Shown: positions 1 through 8,445 of the stretch, piece after piece
How the letters are laid out: each line of letters begins with the position of its first letter
Numbering within the stretch: the stretch's first letter is position 1
Assembly (NCBI GenBank): GCA_030658975.1
Contig: JAUSBL010000012.1
Coordinates: 1 to 59,942, forward strand
Origin: Candidatus Latescibacterota bacterium
Lineage (GTDB): Bacteria; Krumholzibacteriota; Krumholzibacteriia; LZORAL124-64-63
Direction: 5' to 3'
Length of the DNA: 59,942 nucleotides
Notes under the pieces: model-generated
What the model was told of the DNA's origin: nothing
Databases searched by the model: none
What the model saw: only the letters and a program-made list of their open reading frames with translations
Translations under genes and position numbers: made by a program

Positions 1-2
1 GG

Positions 3-398
3 GCCGAGCAGCGGCTCGGGCCCGAGCGCGTCCGGGGGGCCTACGCCTGGCGCACCTTCCTGGACCACGGCGTGCGCCAGCCGCTGGGCTCGGACGCGCC
101 GGTCGAGGACTGGAACCCGCTGCCCGGCGTCTACGCGGCGATCACGCGCCAGGAGCCGGACGGCGACCCCGCCGGCGGCTGGCATCCCGAGCAGATCCTG
201 ACGCTGGACGAGGCGCTGCGCGGCTTCACGGCCGAGGCGGCGTACGCGGTTGGGCGTGAGGGAGACCTGGGCGTCCTGCGCCCCGGCCTGCAGTTCGACT
301 GCACGGTCCTGGACCGCGACCCGCGCGCAGGCGACCCGGCCGAGTGGCTGGCGGCGAAGCCGTCGGCGCTGTTCGTGGGTGGGGAGCGGGTGCGTTGA
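3..398 (+). CDS. Amidohydrolase, YtcJ-like (3' end only)
   Basis: Only the C-terminal ~131 residues are in the window; the frame is open from the left edge. The stretch ending in GSDAPVEDWNPLPGVYAAIT is typical of the YtcJ/amidohydrolase_3 family: the Asp after GS is the metal-binding Asp of the TIM-barrel hydrolase fold, followed by the family's NPLxGIYAAVTRQ-type strand. The tail (GLQFDCTVLDRDP) is the usual C-terminal small beta domain. It probably hydrolyses a C-N bond of a small amide or cyclic amide; the substrate cannot be read from this fragment. A perfect 10-bp hairpin follows 22 bp after the stop codon, so this looks like the last gene of its operon. Confidence 0.85.
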   Translation, partial: AEQRLGPERVRGAYAWRTFLDHGVRQPLGSDAPVEDWNPLPGVYAAITRQEPDGDPAGGWHPEQILTLDEALRGFTAEAAYAVGREGDLGVLRPGLQFDCTVLDRDPRAGDPAEWLAAKPSALFVGGERVR

Positions 399-420
399 AC
401 GAAATTTGCGAAATAATACC

Positions 421-446
421 ATTTCCCGGTCACGTCACCGGGAAAT
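421..446. terminator. Hairpin between convergent genes
   Basis: Perfect inverted repeat: ATTTCCCGGT, a 6-nt loop, then ACCGGGAAAT. It lies between the amidohydrolase stop and the convergent lipoprotein stop at 501. Flanking sequence is T-rich on either strand (TTGTTC to the right, ATTATTTC read leftward), so it could terminate both genes. Confidence 0.7.
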
Positions 447-500
447 TGTTCAACAAAACAAAAACCGCACGCCGGACGGGATCGTCGGCCGGCGGCGGCG

Positions 501-1181
501 TTAATGCAGCAGCACGCCGCAGCCGTTCAGCGTCCTGCCATCCAGTTCCATCGCGACGCTCAGGGGATAGGGTTCGCCACTCATGTCGTTGAGGCACGGC
601 GAGGCCGTGGTGCGCAGGCGCAGGACGTGGCCGTCGGCCTCGCGCAGGATCGGCGCGCCGTCGCGCAGGCCCTCGAGGGGGATCCCGGGGAAGCGCAGCA
701 CCAGCTCGCCGTAGTCGGCCGTCACGAGGGTCCCGCGGGGGCCGGTCTCCAGGTGCCAGCCCGGCTCGTTGCCCGAGGCGCGGAAGTGGTGGCCCTCCGC
801 CCAGCACCGCTCCAGGATTTCTTGCGCACCTGACACCTCACAGCCCTCGACGCGCTTTCCGTCCACCTCCAGCAGGATGTCCCGCCCCTTGGTCCACAGC
901 ATGTAACGGCCGCCGGCGTACTTCGTACCGGAGGCGGCGATCTGCTGTGTCAACTCTTGCGCGCCGTCGGGCGCGTGCAGAATCGCCTTGGGAGAATCGG
1001 GCTCGTACTCGGCGAGGTAGAACTGGTCGACGCCGTCGTGGAAGGCGAGCAGGTGCAGGGGTCCGCGCTCGGGGACCGCAACGACGGTCCGCGACGTGCA
1101 GGGGCCGAAGCCGGGGGCGCAGGCTGCAGTGGCGAAGACGGCCCAGGCGGGCAGGAGCGCGAGTCGGTGAGTCCGGCGCAT
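501..1181 (-). CDS. Lipoprotein with MliC-like and COG3650-like domains
   Basis: 226 aa. Start at ATG 1181 is preferred over an in-frame start 69 nt upstream, because it follows a GGGAGA ribosome site and begins a lipoprotein signal (MRRTHRLALLPAWAVFATAAC; lipid-anchored Cys at residue 21). Residues ~35-105 resemble the MliC/PliC lysozyme-inhibitor fold: a SGTKYAGGRYMLWTKG strand pair and a paired Cys before VSG. Residues ~118-226 resemble COG3650: SGNEPGWHLE, TASPCLNDMSGEPYPLSV, and a final DGRTLNGCG. The two-domain layout suggests a periplasm-facing protein that could bind lysozyme or another envelope ligand. Domain names are recognised by motif only. It lies 90 bp downstream of the flavin/porin operon and may be cotranscribed or independent. 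Confidence 0.75.
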   Translation of the reverse strand: MRRTHRLALLPAWAVFATAACAPGFGPCTSRTVVAVPERGPLHLLAFHDGVDQFYLAEYEPDSPKAILHAPDGAQELTQQIAASGTKYAGGRYMLWTKGRDILLEVDGKRVEGCEVSGAQEILERCWAEGHHFRASGNEPGWHLETGPRGTLVTADYGELVLRFPGIPLEGLRDGAPILREADGHVLRLRTTASPCLNDMSGEPYPLSVAMELDGRTLNGCGVLLH

Positions 1182-1271
1182 GGGACATCTCCCGTCGGCG
1201 GGGTTGATGAACACCGATGCAGAATATCCCGGACCGGTATGCCGGCGCAAGATCGGTTCCCGCTGCCACGG

Positions 1272-1910
1272 CTAGCGGCGCCCGTTGCGGCGTCGCCAGG
1301 CCAGCAGCCCCGTGACCGCCAGCAGGATCGTCGCGGCGGCGGCGACGTCGTTGAAGAGCTTGCCGCGCGGGCCCAGCCACCAACCGGTGTGCAGCGCGCG
1401 TATGCGGTCGGTCGGGGTGACCGCCGGGGCGTCGCCCCGCGCGGTCCACGCGCGGCCGCCGTCCGCGCCGGCGAAGAGGCCCCGCGTCGTCCACGCGTAG
1501 AGTGCGCCGCCGGGGCCGACGCCGAGGTCCCGCACGCGCGCGCCTTCCAGGGGCAATCCCGGCAGGGATTCCCAGACCGCGCCGCCGTCGCGCGAGACCA
1601 CGAGGTCGCCGGCGGCGCCCGCGGCCCAGATCGTGTCGCCCGCCACGGCGATCCCGGCGACCTCCAGCGGCGGCGAGAGCATCGGCACCTCGCGCCATGC
1701 GCCGCCCGCGTCAGCCGAGCGCCACAGCCCCGACGCGCGCCCCTGCCAGAGCACGCCCGGGCGGACGGGGTCGGCGACGACCCGCAGGACGGGGTCGCGG
1801 CCGCGGTCCAGCCAGCGCGGGTTGCCCAGCAGCAGGCCGCTCGCCGTGACCGCCAGCAGGGGCAGCAGCAGCAGCGCGCCCAGCCAGCGGTGCAGGCGTC
1901 GAGCCGGCAT
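1272..1910 (-). CDS. PepSY-type membrane protein with BNR blades
   Basis: 212 aa. It starts at ATG 1910, two bases after the stop of the FMN-binding gene, so translation is probably coupled. Two membrane helices bracket the protein: residues ~7-30 (HRWLGALLLLPLLAVTASGLLLG) and ~185-205 (NDVAAAATILLAVTGLLAW), with the LHTGWWLGPRGK segment before the second helix. HRWLG and LHTG...GK...D are hallmarks of PepSY-associated TM proteins. Between them sit three short blades of the BNR/YCF48 type: LWRSADAGGAWREVP, VVSRDGGAVWESLPG, LFAGADGGRAWTARG. The neighbouring flavin protein suggests a membrane electron-transfer role, which is inferred. The substrate is unknown. The BNR insert inside a PepSY-type frame is unusual. 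Confidence 0.75.
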   Translation of the reverse strand: MPARRLHRWLGALLLLPLLAVTASGLLLGNPRWLDRGRDPVLRVVADPVRPGVLWQGRASGLWRSADAGGAWREVPMLSPPLEVAGIAVAGDTIWAAGAAGDLVVSRDGGAVWESLPGLPLEGARVRDLGVGPGGALYAWTTRGLFAGADGGRAWTARGDAPAVTPTDRIRALHTGWWLGPRGKLFNDVAAAATILLAVTGLLAWRRRNGRR

Positions 1911-1912
1911 CC

Positions 1913-2494
1913 TCACGGGGCGCTCCGTTCGAGGGGGTAGCGCGCGTCCACCAGGGCCAGCACGCGCTTGACCCCGGCGGTCACCGCGCGCGAGGAGTAG
2001 GTCGCGCCGGTGACGGCGTCGATGTCGCGCGTGAGGCGCAGCGGGTCGGCGCGCGTCTTGCCCAGGAACTGTGCGAGGAAGCGCTTGCGGCGCACTTCGC
2101 CGCCGCGCGACTCGCGGAAGACGAGCACGCGCACCGGGCCGACCTCGCGCCCGGCGGTCACCGACACCAGCATCGTGATCGGTTCGTGCAGGCCGATCTC
2201 GTCGGTCGTCACGGCCCAACCCAGGTCGCGACCGTCCCGGCGCGCGCGGTGGAACACGACCTCGCCCGGCGGCTGGGGCGCGCCGAACTGCGCGGCCAGC
2301 GCGGCGCGGGCGTCGTCGTCCGGCGTCCAGCTCTCGGTCCAGGTCGAGTCGGCTCCGGCGAACACTTCGCCCAGGGCCTCGTCGAGCGTCTGGTAGACGT
2401 GGTGCTCAGCCGGCGGCCGCGCCGCGGGCGCCGTCGCCGCCGTCGCCGGGAGGACGGCGATGGCGAGCAGCAGGCAGGTGCAGAGCGTGGGCAT
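1913..2494 (-). CDS. FMN-binding domain protein, likely covalently flavinylated
   Basis: 193 aa with an N-terminal signal peptide (residues 1-20). The C-terminal half is an FMN_bind domain (NqrC/RnfG type). The motif DAVTGATYSS at residues 159-168 matches the D-x-x-(S/T)-G-A-(S/T) flavinylation site to which ApbE attaches FMN; Thr165 is the expected acceptor. KRFLAQFLGK and ITMLVSV are family-like core strands. An AGGGAG ribosome site lies ~10 nt before the ATG. It sits 13 bp after the porin gene and 2 bp before the PepSY/BNR gene, so the three make one transcription unit. This suggests an extracytosolic electron-transfer step, possibly tied to iron supply given the Fur-like site upstream. 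Confidence 0.85.
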   Translation of the reverse strand: MPTLCTCLLLAIAVLPATAATAPAARPPAEHHVYQTLDEALGEVFAGADSTWTESWTPDDDARAALAAQFGAPQPPGEVVFHRARRDGRDLGWAVTTDEIGLHEPITMLVSVTAGREVGPVRVLVFRESRGGEVRRKRFLAQFLGKTRADPLRLTRDIDAVTGATYSSRAVTAGVKRVLALVDARYPLERSAP

Positions 2495-2507
2495 GCGCGG
2501 GGACTCC

Positions 2508-3668
2508 CTAGAAGTAGGTGGCCACGGAGAAGAACAGGCGGCCGGGCGCCTCGACGCTGTCGTCGGCGCCGCGGGCGGTCGTGCGGGACCAGGCGTAGTC
2601 CAGCTTGAAGACCGACTCCTCGGTCGGGCGGAAGTTGACGCCCAGGGTCAGCGCCGTGGCCTGGTCGCCGTCGACGTCGGTGTCGTAGTCCATCGCGTCG
2701 GCGCGGGCGACCAGGGTGACGACCGAACCCGGCAGCCATCGGTCGTGCAGCACGTGCCAATTGACCTGGCCGTAGGCGCCGCGCTGGCTCTCGGCGAGAC
2801 CCGGCTCGGCGGTGCGGTCGACGTCCGCCGCAGCGAAGGCCAGCTCGCCCAGCAGTTCCAGCGCGCCGAAGACCGCCTGGCCGTCGAGCGCGGCGATCGT
2901 CAGGCTCTTCTGGCCCGCGTCGTCGTACTTGCCGGTGTGCACCGAGGCGCCGAGGTTCAGGCCCGGGCGCGGGCTCGCACCCAGGCGGGCGACGAGCGCC
3001 TTGTTCCGGTTGTTGTCCTGCTCCTGGCTGCCGCGCCCCGAGCGGATGCGCAGCCGCTTGGCGCCGTCGTCGCCGGACAGGACGCCTTCGTCGAAGCCGT
3101 TGACCAGGTAGGCCTCGTAGCCCAGGACGAGGTCCTCGTTCGGGTAGAGCGTGCCGAAGACGCCCATGCCCGACTCGCTCAGCGTCGAGGGGATGAGCTG
3201 CCGGTCCACCAGCGGGCGTTCGGTCAGGTCGTTCAGCGGCGTGTCGTGGCGCAGGTTGAAGGCGCCCAGGGGCGACAGGATCAGGCCGCCGCGGAACTGG
3301 AAGCCCTCGCGGAAGCGGTAGTCCATGACCGCGTACTCCAGCTTGATCTCGCCCTCGCCGCCGCCGCCGACGAAGCCGCCGTGCTCGAACTCGATCTCGC
3401 TCGACACGGTCACGCGGTCGGACACGCGCGCGGTGATGAAGGGCACGAAACGGTGCATGTCGAACGTGCTGCCGCCGTCCTCGACCCACTCGAACTCGTG
3501 GTCCATGTAGCCGCCGAGCATGATGTCGACGCCGCCGCGCGACAGGTACGGCTTGTCGCCGATCCCGCCGGGCAGGGCGGGGCGGCGGTCTTCGGCGGCG
3601 GCCGGGATCGCGGCTGATAGGCTGAGGCCGGCGCAGAGGGCGGCGACCAGGAACTTCGTGGACGGCAT
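2508..3668 (-). CDS. Outer-membrane porin-like beta-barrel protein
   Basis: 386 aa. The frame opens two codons earlier at TTG, but ATG 3668 has GGAGG six bases upstream. Signal peptide MPSTKFLVAALCAGLSLSAA ending near AAAE (residues ~1-25). The rest alternates short hydrophobic/aromatic strands and polar loops (FQFRGGLILSPLGAFNLRHD, LNLGASVHTGKYDD, SVFKLDYAWSR) and ends SVATYF with a C-terminal Phe, as expected for a BAM-inserted barrel. It resembles OprP/OprO-like and uncharacterised porins. The substrate is not readable. First gene of the porin/FMN_bind/PepSY operon, and directly downstream of the Fur-box-like palindrome. Confidence 0.8.
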   Translation of the reverse strand: MPSTKFLVAALCAGLSLSAAIPAAAEDRRPALPGGIGDKPYLSRGGVDIMLGGYMDHEFEWVEDGGSTFDMHRFVPFITARVSDRVTVSSEIEFEHGGFVGGGGEGEIKLEYAVMDYRFREGFQFRGGLILSPLGAFNLRHDTPLNDLTERPLVDRQLIPSTLSESGMGVFGTLYPNEDLVLGYEAYLVNGFDEGVLSGDDGAKRLRIRSGRGSQEQDNNRNKALVARLGASPRPGLNLGASVHTGKYDDAGQKSLTIAALDGQAVFGALELLGELAFAAADVDRTAEPGLAESQRGAYGQVNWHVLHDRWLPGSVVTLVARADAMDYDTDVDGDQATALTLGVNFRPTEESVFKLDYAWSRTTARGADDSVEAPGRLFFSVATYF

Positions 3669-3702
3669 CGGCAACCTCCGGATGGCCGGGTGATGAAGAT
3701 CA

Positions 3703-3717
3703 TGAGAATCGCTCTCA
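3703..3717 (-). promoter_or_regulatory. Fur-box-like operator
   Basis: TGAGAAT-C-GCTCTCA is a 7-1-7 inverted repeat close to the Fur consensus TGAGAATNATTCTCA, with 13 of 14 half-site bases fitting apart from GC for AT at the right centre. It lies 35 bp upstream of the porin start. Iron control of the porin/FMN/PepSY operon is inferred. Confidence 0.5.
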
Positions 3718-3860
3718 CGTCCTCGACCCCAGATCTAGGAGGCTGACCGATCGTTGTCCAGAAAATTCTTGTTTATACTAAATATTGTTTGTTGAAACTA
3801 TAAGTATCAAAATCATGGCTGAATTAGTGAATTCAAGACGTTCGGTGCCAAATAGCCAGA

Positions 3861-3890
3861 TGGGAACCGCATGCCGCCCCGCGGTTCCCA
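3861..3890 (-). terminator. Hairpin after the SGNH-like gene
   Basis: Perfect 10-bp stem, TGGGAACCGC / GCGGTTCCCA, with a 10-nt loop, starting 24 bp past the leftward stop at 3914. No strong T tract follows, only ATCTGG...TATTTGG. Confidence 0.6.
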
Positions 3891-3913
3891 TCGGGATCGG
3901 CGCCTCAGGAACG

Positions 3914-4996
3914 TCAGCGCACCAGGTGCAACTTCGTCGCCGCCTGGGCACCGGGCAGCTGCAGGCGCGCTACGTACACACCCGAAGGCGAAGCACTCCC
4001 GTCGGCGCACCGGCCGTTCCAGGGCACGGCATGCTCGCCGGCCGCCAGCTCGCCCTCGGCCAGCACCGCGACCAGCGCTCCGGACAGATCGAAGACCGCC
4101 AGCTGAGCGCGGGCCGGCGCTTCCAGGGCGAAGGTCACCGTCGTCAGCGGGTTGAAGGGGTTGGGGTGGTTGCCCAACCGCAGGCTCGGCGCCGACGGCA
4201 GGTCGCCGGCGGCGGTCGTGCCCGACAGCGCCTCGGAGGCTGCGATCAGCGCCGCGGCGAACGCGGGACCGGTCACCGCATTGGCGGCGGCGTTGGGATG
4301 GGAGTCGCTGCTGTTGTGACTGCGTTCGTAGGCGTAGCGCAGGCGGTTGGCCGCCGCCGCGCCGTCGTCGGGCGCGGCCAGCAGGTCGAACAGGTCGAAG
4401 GCGACGACGTTCGGGTGGCCGTCCGTGTAGGCGTCCGAGCACAGCCAGTCGGCGAAGGCGCGCGCCCGCGTCGCCTCGGCCGTGTTGGTGGCCAGGCGGT
4501 GGCGCGGCGGCTGGCTCATCACCACGAACACGTGCCCGGGGTGCTGGTCGAACACGTCGCGCATCTGCAGGTACCACTGTTTGCGCGTGGAGAGTTCGGC
4601 GTCGGTCTCGATGTTCGAGGCCGGGTAGCAGGACTTGAAGGCGATGACCTGATGGTTCTGCAGGATGGCGTTGCGGGCGCCGTTGGCCGTGGTCCACAGC
4701 GTCAGCAGGCCGTCGGGATCGGTGTTGTCGCCCGGGATCTGGTAGCTGATGCCGGGCTTGGCGCCGTCGGGCCCGGTCAGGCCGAGCGCGTTGTAGTCGT
4801 GGTCCCAGAATGCGTAATCAGTGTCGTACAGGGCATTGTGGTCCATGATGAGGTCGCGGACGTCGCCCTCGACGATGACGTTGCGGCCGGTCGAGTGGTG
4901 CAGGAAGAACAGGTTGGTGAGCGTCTCCGCGGCGGCGGGCGCCGGTATCGAGGCGACCAGCAGGAGCAGGGCGGGCAGCGTGAGCAAGCGTCGCAT
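3914..4996 (-). CDS. Secreted SGNH/GDSL-like protein with FlgD-type C-terminal tail
   Basis: 360 aa. ATG 4996 chosen because GGAG precedes it and a signal peptide follows (MRRLLTLPALLLLVASIPAPAAAE). Residues ~28-250 look like an SGNH-hydrolase-type fold: FFLHHSTGRNVIVEG near the N terminus, VFVVMSQPPRHR in the middle, and a late SSDSHPNAAAN that could supply the Asp/His pair. The catalytic Ser is not in a clear GDSL motif. The last ~85 residues (LGNHPNPFNPLTTVTFALE...VFDLSGALVAVL...SGVYVARL) form a FlgD-Ig/type IX-like sorting tail, so the protein is probably exported to the cell surface. Substrate unknown. Confidence 0.75.
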   Translation of the reverse strand: MRRLLTLPALLLLVASIPAPAAAETLTNLFFLHHSTGRNVIVEGDVRDLIMDHNALYDTDYAFWDHDYNALGLTGPDGAKPGISYQIPGDNTDPDGLLTLWTTANGARNAILQNHQVIAFKSCYPASNIETDAELSTRKQWYLQMRDVFDQHPGHVFVVMSQPPRHRLATNTAEATRARAFADWLCSDAYTDGHPNVVAFDLFDLLAAPDDGAAAANRLRYAYERSHNSSDSHPNAAANAVTGPAFAAALIAASEALSGTTAAGDLPSAPSLRLGNHPNPFNPLTTVTFALEAPARAQLAVFDLSGALVAVLAEGELAAGEHAVPWNGRCADGSASPSGVYVARLQLPGAQAATKLHLVR

Positions 4997-5507
4997 GGGT
5001 GCACTCCGTCGGTGGAGGTGGGCGGTGACGGGTTCACCCCGTCTGTGCAATCCGGGGTCCAGCCGGCGGCCGGCCGCGGCGGTCGGAACCATCGGCCTCG
5101 CGGCGGCGCGATGATCCGTCCGGCCACCCCCCGAGAAACACAGCGCTTCCTTTCCGCTTTTCGGGATTTGCCCAGGATTCGTGCAGGTTGGCGGCAAGCA
5201 GGGCGGCAGACCGCACGCTCCCCTGATGCCCTGTGCGGATTTCACGGCACGCGCGCCGCAATGGGTGAACGCTCGCTTCGCAGCGGATCATCCGTGAACT
5301 TATTTATTTACAATCGTTTTCAACGCCGGTCCGGGTGCTGCGCGATAAGGGACACGACAATTCCGGATTGATCATGCCTTGACAGTTCCCGGCGCAGGAA
5401 CCTGTATTGGCGACGAAAGATCGCTCGGCGGGCCCTCCCTTCCGCCCCGTCCTGGAACGTCCGCGACAGGGACCATCCGTCACCCTTTGCACGGGGGTTG
5501 GTGCCCG
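4997..5507. other. Intergenic region upstream of nuoA
   Basis: No convincing gene in about 510 bp between divergent units. It contains an AT-rich patch near 5293-5320 (TTATTTATTTACAATCG) and the nuo promoter candidate at 5379-5408. Open frames crossing it are fillers without a ribosome site or recognisable protein. Confidence 0.6.
5379..5408 (+). promoter_or_regulatory. Candidate sigma-70 promoter of the nuo operon
   Basis: A perfect -35 TTGACA (5379-5384), an 18-nt spacer, then TGTATT (5403-5408) as a 4/6 -10. The spacer contains GTTCC-N7-GGAAC (5385-5401), an inverted repeat that could be an operator. The leader to nuoA would be about 93 nt. Confidence 0.5.
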
Positions 5508-5957
5508 ATGACACAGACGCCCTGCCTGGCCGCCGTCGCGACCGGGCTGCACGCCGACTACACGACCGTCCTGCTCTTCCTCCTCTTCGGGATCTTCTTC
5601 GGGAACCTGGCCCTGGGCATCGCCCGGCTGGTGCGCCCGCGCAAGCCCGGCGGCGAGAAGGACGTGACCTACGAGTGCGGCGAGCTGCCGACCGGCTCCT
5701 CGTGGGTGCGCTTCAACATCCGCTTCTACCTGGTGGCGCTGTTCTTCATCGTCTTCGACGTCGAAGTGATCTTCCTGTACCCGTGGGCGGTCGTGTTCCG
5801 GCCCCTGTCCGCGGTGGCGGGGTCGCTGGTCTTCGTGGAAATGGCGATGTTCCTGGGCATCCTGGCGATCGGCCTGGCCTACGTCTGGATCAAGGGCGAC
5901 CTGGACTGGGTCAAGAGCCTGGCGCGCCGCGGCGGCACGGAGGTGAGCGGGGAATGA
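5508..5957 (+). CDS. nuoA: NADH-quinone oxidoreductase subunit A
   Basis: 149 aa, first gene of the complex I operon. Three membrane helices (~17-40, 72-95, 104-128). The loop has YECGE (56-60), which contains the conserved Cys of the Cys-switch loop near the quinone site, and [12 protein letters not shown] (83-94) is diagnostic for NuoA. The frame continues upstream, but ATG 5508 follows a GGGGG ribosome site and gives the standard length. The stop overlaps the nuoB start as ATGA, indicating coupled translation. Confidence 0.97.
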   Translation: MTQTPCLAAVATGLHADYTTVLLFLLFGIFFGNLALGIARLVRPRKPGGEKDVTYECGELPTGSSWVRFNIRFYLVALFFIVFDVEVIFLYPWAVVFRPLSAVAGSLVFVEMAMFLGILAIGLAYVWIKGDLDWVKSLARRGGTEVSGE

Positions 5958-6589
5958 CGCAGGACAGGAAGGACTACGTCGAGTCCACCACCCCCCCCGC
6001 GGGCTACGACCCGCTGCGCGAGCAGTGCCTGGACTTCCACGTCGCAGAGGACCTGGCCGCGATGGCCGGGTCCGACGACAAGAACTTCATCCTGACGACC
6101 GTGGACAACCTGTTCGACTGGGCGCGGCTGTCGAGCGTCTGGCCGGTGACCTTCGGCCTGGCCTGCTGCGCCATCGAGATGATGGCCGCCTCGGCCACGC
6201 GCTACGACATCGACCGCTTCGGCGCCGGCGCCTTCCGCGCCACCCCCCGGCAGGCGGACCTGATGATCGTCTCGGGCACCGTGACGGCGAAGATGGCCAC
6301 GCGCCTGAAGCGCATCTACGACCAGATGCCGGAGCCCAAGTGGGTCGTGGCCATGGGCTCGTGCGCCATCGGCGGCGGCCCGTACTTCAAGTACGGCTAC
6401 CACGTGGTCAAGGGCGTGGACTTCATCGTGCCGGTGGACGTGTACATCCCCGGCTGCCCGCCGCGCCCCGAGGTGCTGCTGGACGGGCTGATGCGGCTGC
6501 AGGACAAGATCCGCGGCCGCCGGGGCGCCGCCAAGCTCCCGAAGTGGGTCGCGGACTACGCGCGCAAGATCCCCTACGTCAACCGCTGA
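5954..6589 (+). CDS. nuoB: NADH-quinone oxidoreductase subunit B
   Basis: 211 aa. Carries the ligands of the terminal N2 [4Fe-4S] cluster: the tandem Cys71-Cys72 in LACCAIEMM, Cys137 in MGSCAIGGG, and Cys168 in IPGCPPRPE. Starts at ATG 5954, overlapping the nuoA stop by 4 nt. The N-terminal ~40 residues before the core are somewhat long for NuoB. It passes electrons to quinone at the junction of the peripheral and membrane arms. Confidence 0.97.
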   Translation: MTQDRKDYVESTTPPAGYDPLREQCLDFHVAEDLAAMAGSDDKNFILTTVDNLFDWARLSSVWPVTFGLACCAIEMMAASATRYDIDRFGAGAFRATPRQADLMIVSGTVTAKMATRLKRIYDQMPEPKWVVAMGSCAIGGGPYFKYGYHVVKGVDFIVPVDVYIPGCPPRPEVLLDGLMRLQDKIRGRRGAAKLPKWVADYARKIPYVNR

Positions 6590-6605
6590 ACGGGACGGGA
6601 CGACC

Positions 6606-7268
6606 ATGGAAGCGACGGCCATCCACGCGCTGCTGCAGAGCCGGTTCGGCGACGCCGTGCTGGACTACGTGGACAGTTACGAGAAGGGCTCGCTGGTCGC
6701 GGCCGGGCGCGTCGGCGAGATCGCGACGTTCCTGCGGGACGACGCGACGCTCGGCTTCGAGTCCCTGATGTCCCTGACCGGCCTGGACTGGGACGGCTAC
6801 GACGCCACGGGCAAGGGCAAGAGCGTCGATATCCTGGGCTACGACGAGCTGGGCCGGCCCGAGACCTCCGACCGCGTCGGCGACGGCGACCTGGGCGTGG
6901 CCTACGCCCTGTACTCGCCCCGCCACGGCCACAAGCACACGCTGTTCGTGCGCGTGCCCCGCGCCGCGCCCGAGGTGGCCTCGGTGGCCGCGGTCTGGCC
7001 CACGGCCGAGTGGCACGAGCGCGAAGCGTGGGACCTCGTCGGGATCCGCTTCGCGGGCCACCCCGACCTGCGGCGCATCCTGCTGGACGACGCCTGGGAA
7101 GGCCACCCGCTGCGCAAGGACTACGCGATGCCGGGCGCCTGGCAGGGCGTGCCCCTGGACGGCCGCGACTACGCGGCCGGCAAGTGGACCGAGGCGGACG
7201 TGACGTTGCCGGACGACGTGAAGCGGCCCGAGGATGCGAAGCTGCCCGACACCGGGAACCAAGGGTAG
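6606..7268 (+). CDS. nuoC: NADH-quinone oxidoreductase subunit C
   Basis: 220 aa, separate from nuoD (fused in some bacteria). The 30-kDa signature is clear: EWHEREAWDLVGIRFAGHPD, then RRILLDDAWEGHPLRKDY. A Gly/Asp-rich insert (GDGDLG...) precedes the core strands, and a charged tail of ~25 residues follows it. It packs between NuoD and NuoB/I in the connecting module. Starts 16 bp after the nuoB stop. Confidence 0.96.
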   Translation: MEATAIHALLQSRFGDAVLDYVDSYEKGSLVAAGRVGEIATFLRDDATLGFESLMSLTGLDWDGYDATGKGKSVDILGYDELGRPETSDRVGDGDLGVAYALYSPRHGHKHTLFVRVPRAAPEVASVAAVWPTAEWHEREAWDLVGIRFAGHPDLRRILLDDAWEGHPLRKDYAMPGAWQGVPLDGRDYAAGKWTEADVTLPDDVKRPEDAKLPDTGNQG

Positions 7269-7274
7269 GTGGGC

Positions 7275-8441
7275 ATGAGCGAGACGGCGACCGGCCGCGG
7301 CTGGGCCGAGCAGGACGTGCGGCGGGAGCTGCACTCCGAGCTGCTCGAGATCAACATGGGCCCGCAGCACCCGGCCACCCACGGCGTGCTGCGGCTGCTG
7401 GTGCGCACCGACGGCGAGATCGTCCACGGGGTCACCGCCCACATCGGCTACCTGCACCGCTGCGCCGAGAAGATCGCCGAGGGCTGCGACTGGCGGCAGT
7501 GGATGGTCTACACCGACCGCTTCGACTACCTGGCCCCGATCAACATGAACTTCGGCTACGCGGTGGCCGTCGAGCGGATGCTGGGCGTCCAGGTGCCCGA
7601 GCGCGCCGAGCACATCCGCGTCATCTGCGCCGAGTTGCAGCGCATCGCCAGCCACCTGATCGCCATCGGCACCTTCGGCCTGGACATGGGCGCCTGGACG
7701 CCGCTGCTGTACTGCTTCCGCGAGCGCGAGGAGATCCTGAACATCCTGGAGCGCCTCACCGGCGGCCGCATGCTCTACAACTACTTCGACATCGGCGGCC
7801 TGCGCTTCGACGCCTACGAGGGGTTCGAGCGGGACGTCCTGGACTTCGTCAACATCATGGAGCAGAAGATCCCCGAGTACGACACCCTGCTGTCGTACAA
7901 CAAGATCTTCATCGAGCGCACCGCCGACGTGGGCGTCATCGACGTGGCGACCTGCCGCGCCTACGGCTGCACCGGGCCGGTGCTGCGCGGCGCGGGCGTC
8001 CCCTTCGACTGCCGCAAGGACGACCCCTACTCCATCTACGACCGTTTCGAGTTCGACATCCCCTACGGCGAGGGGGAGCAGGGCACCGTCGGCGACTGCT
8101 GGGACCGCTACATGGTGCGCATGCGCGAGATGTACGAGTCCTGCCGCATCATCCGGCAGGCGGTCGACGCCCTGCCGGGCGGCCCGGTCAAGGCCGAGGA
8201 CCTCAAGAAGCTCGTCAAGGTGCCCCAGGGCTCCCTGTACACGCGCACCGAGAGCAGCAAGGGCGAGATCGGGTACCACATCTTCGCCGACGGCGGCAGC
8301 AAGCCCTTCCGCACGAAGGTGCGCTCGCCGTCGTTCTCGAACCTCCACGTGATCGAGAAGGTCGGGCCGGGCATGATGCTCTCCGACCTCGTGGCGACGG
8401 TCGGGTCGCTGGACATCGTCCTCGGGGAGATCGACAGGTGA
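7275..8441 (+). CDS. nuoD: NADH-quinone oxidoreductase subunit D
   Basis: 388 aa of the 49-kDa, hydrogenase-large-subunit-like family that forms the quinone cavity with NuoB. Signatures: INMGPQHPATHGVLRLLV, HIGYLHRCAEKIAEG, and FGLDMGAWTPLLYCFREREE. The C terminus ends DIVLGEIDR, the usual complex I ending, and the [NiFe] Cys pairs are absent, as expected. GTG 7269 is an alternative in-frame start two codons upstream, just after the nuoC stop; ATG 7275 is the simpler choice. Confidence 0.96.
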   Translation: MSETATGRGWAEQDVRRELHSELLEINMGPQHPATHGVLRLLVRTDGEIVHGVTAHIGYLHRCAEKIAEGCDWRQWMVYTDRFDYLAPINMNFGYAVAVERMLGVQVPERAEHIRVICAELQRIASHLIAIGTFGLDMGAWTPLLYCFREREEILNILERLTGGRMLYNYFDIGGLRFDAYEGFERDVLDFVNIMEQKIPEYDTLLSYNKIFIERTADVGVIDVATCRAYGCTGPVLRGAGVPFDCRKDDPYSIYDRFEFDIPYGEGEQGTVGDCWDRYMVRMREMYESCRIIRQAVDALPGGPVKAEDLKKLVKVPQGSLYTRTESSKGEIGYHIFADGGSKPFRTKVRSPSFSNLHVIEKVGPGMMLSDLVATVGSLDIVLGEIDR

Positions 8442-8445
8442 CGCC

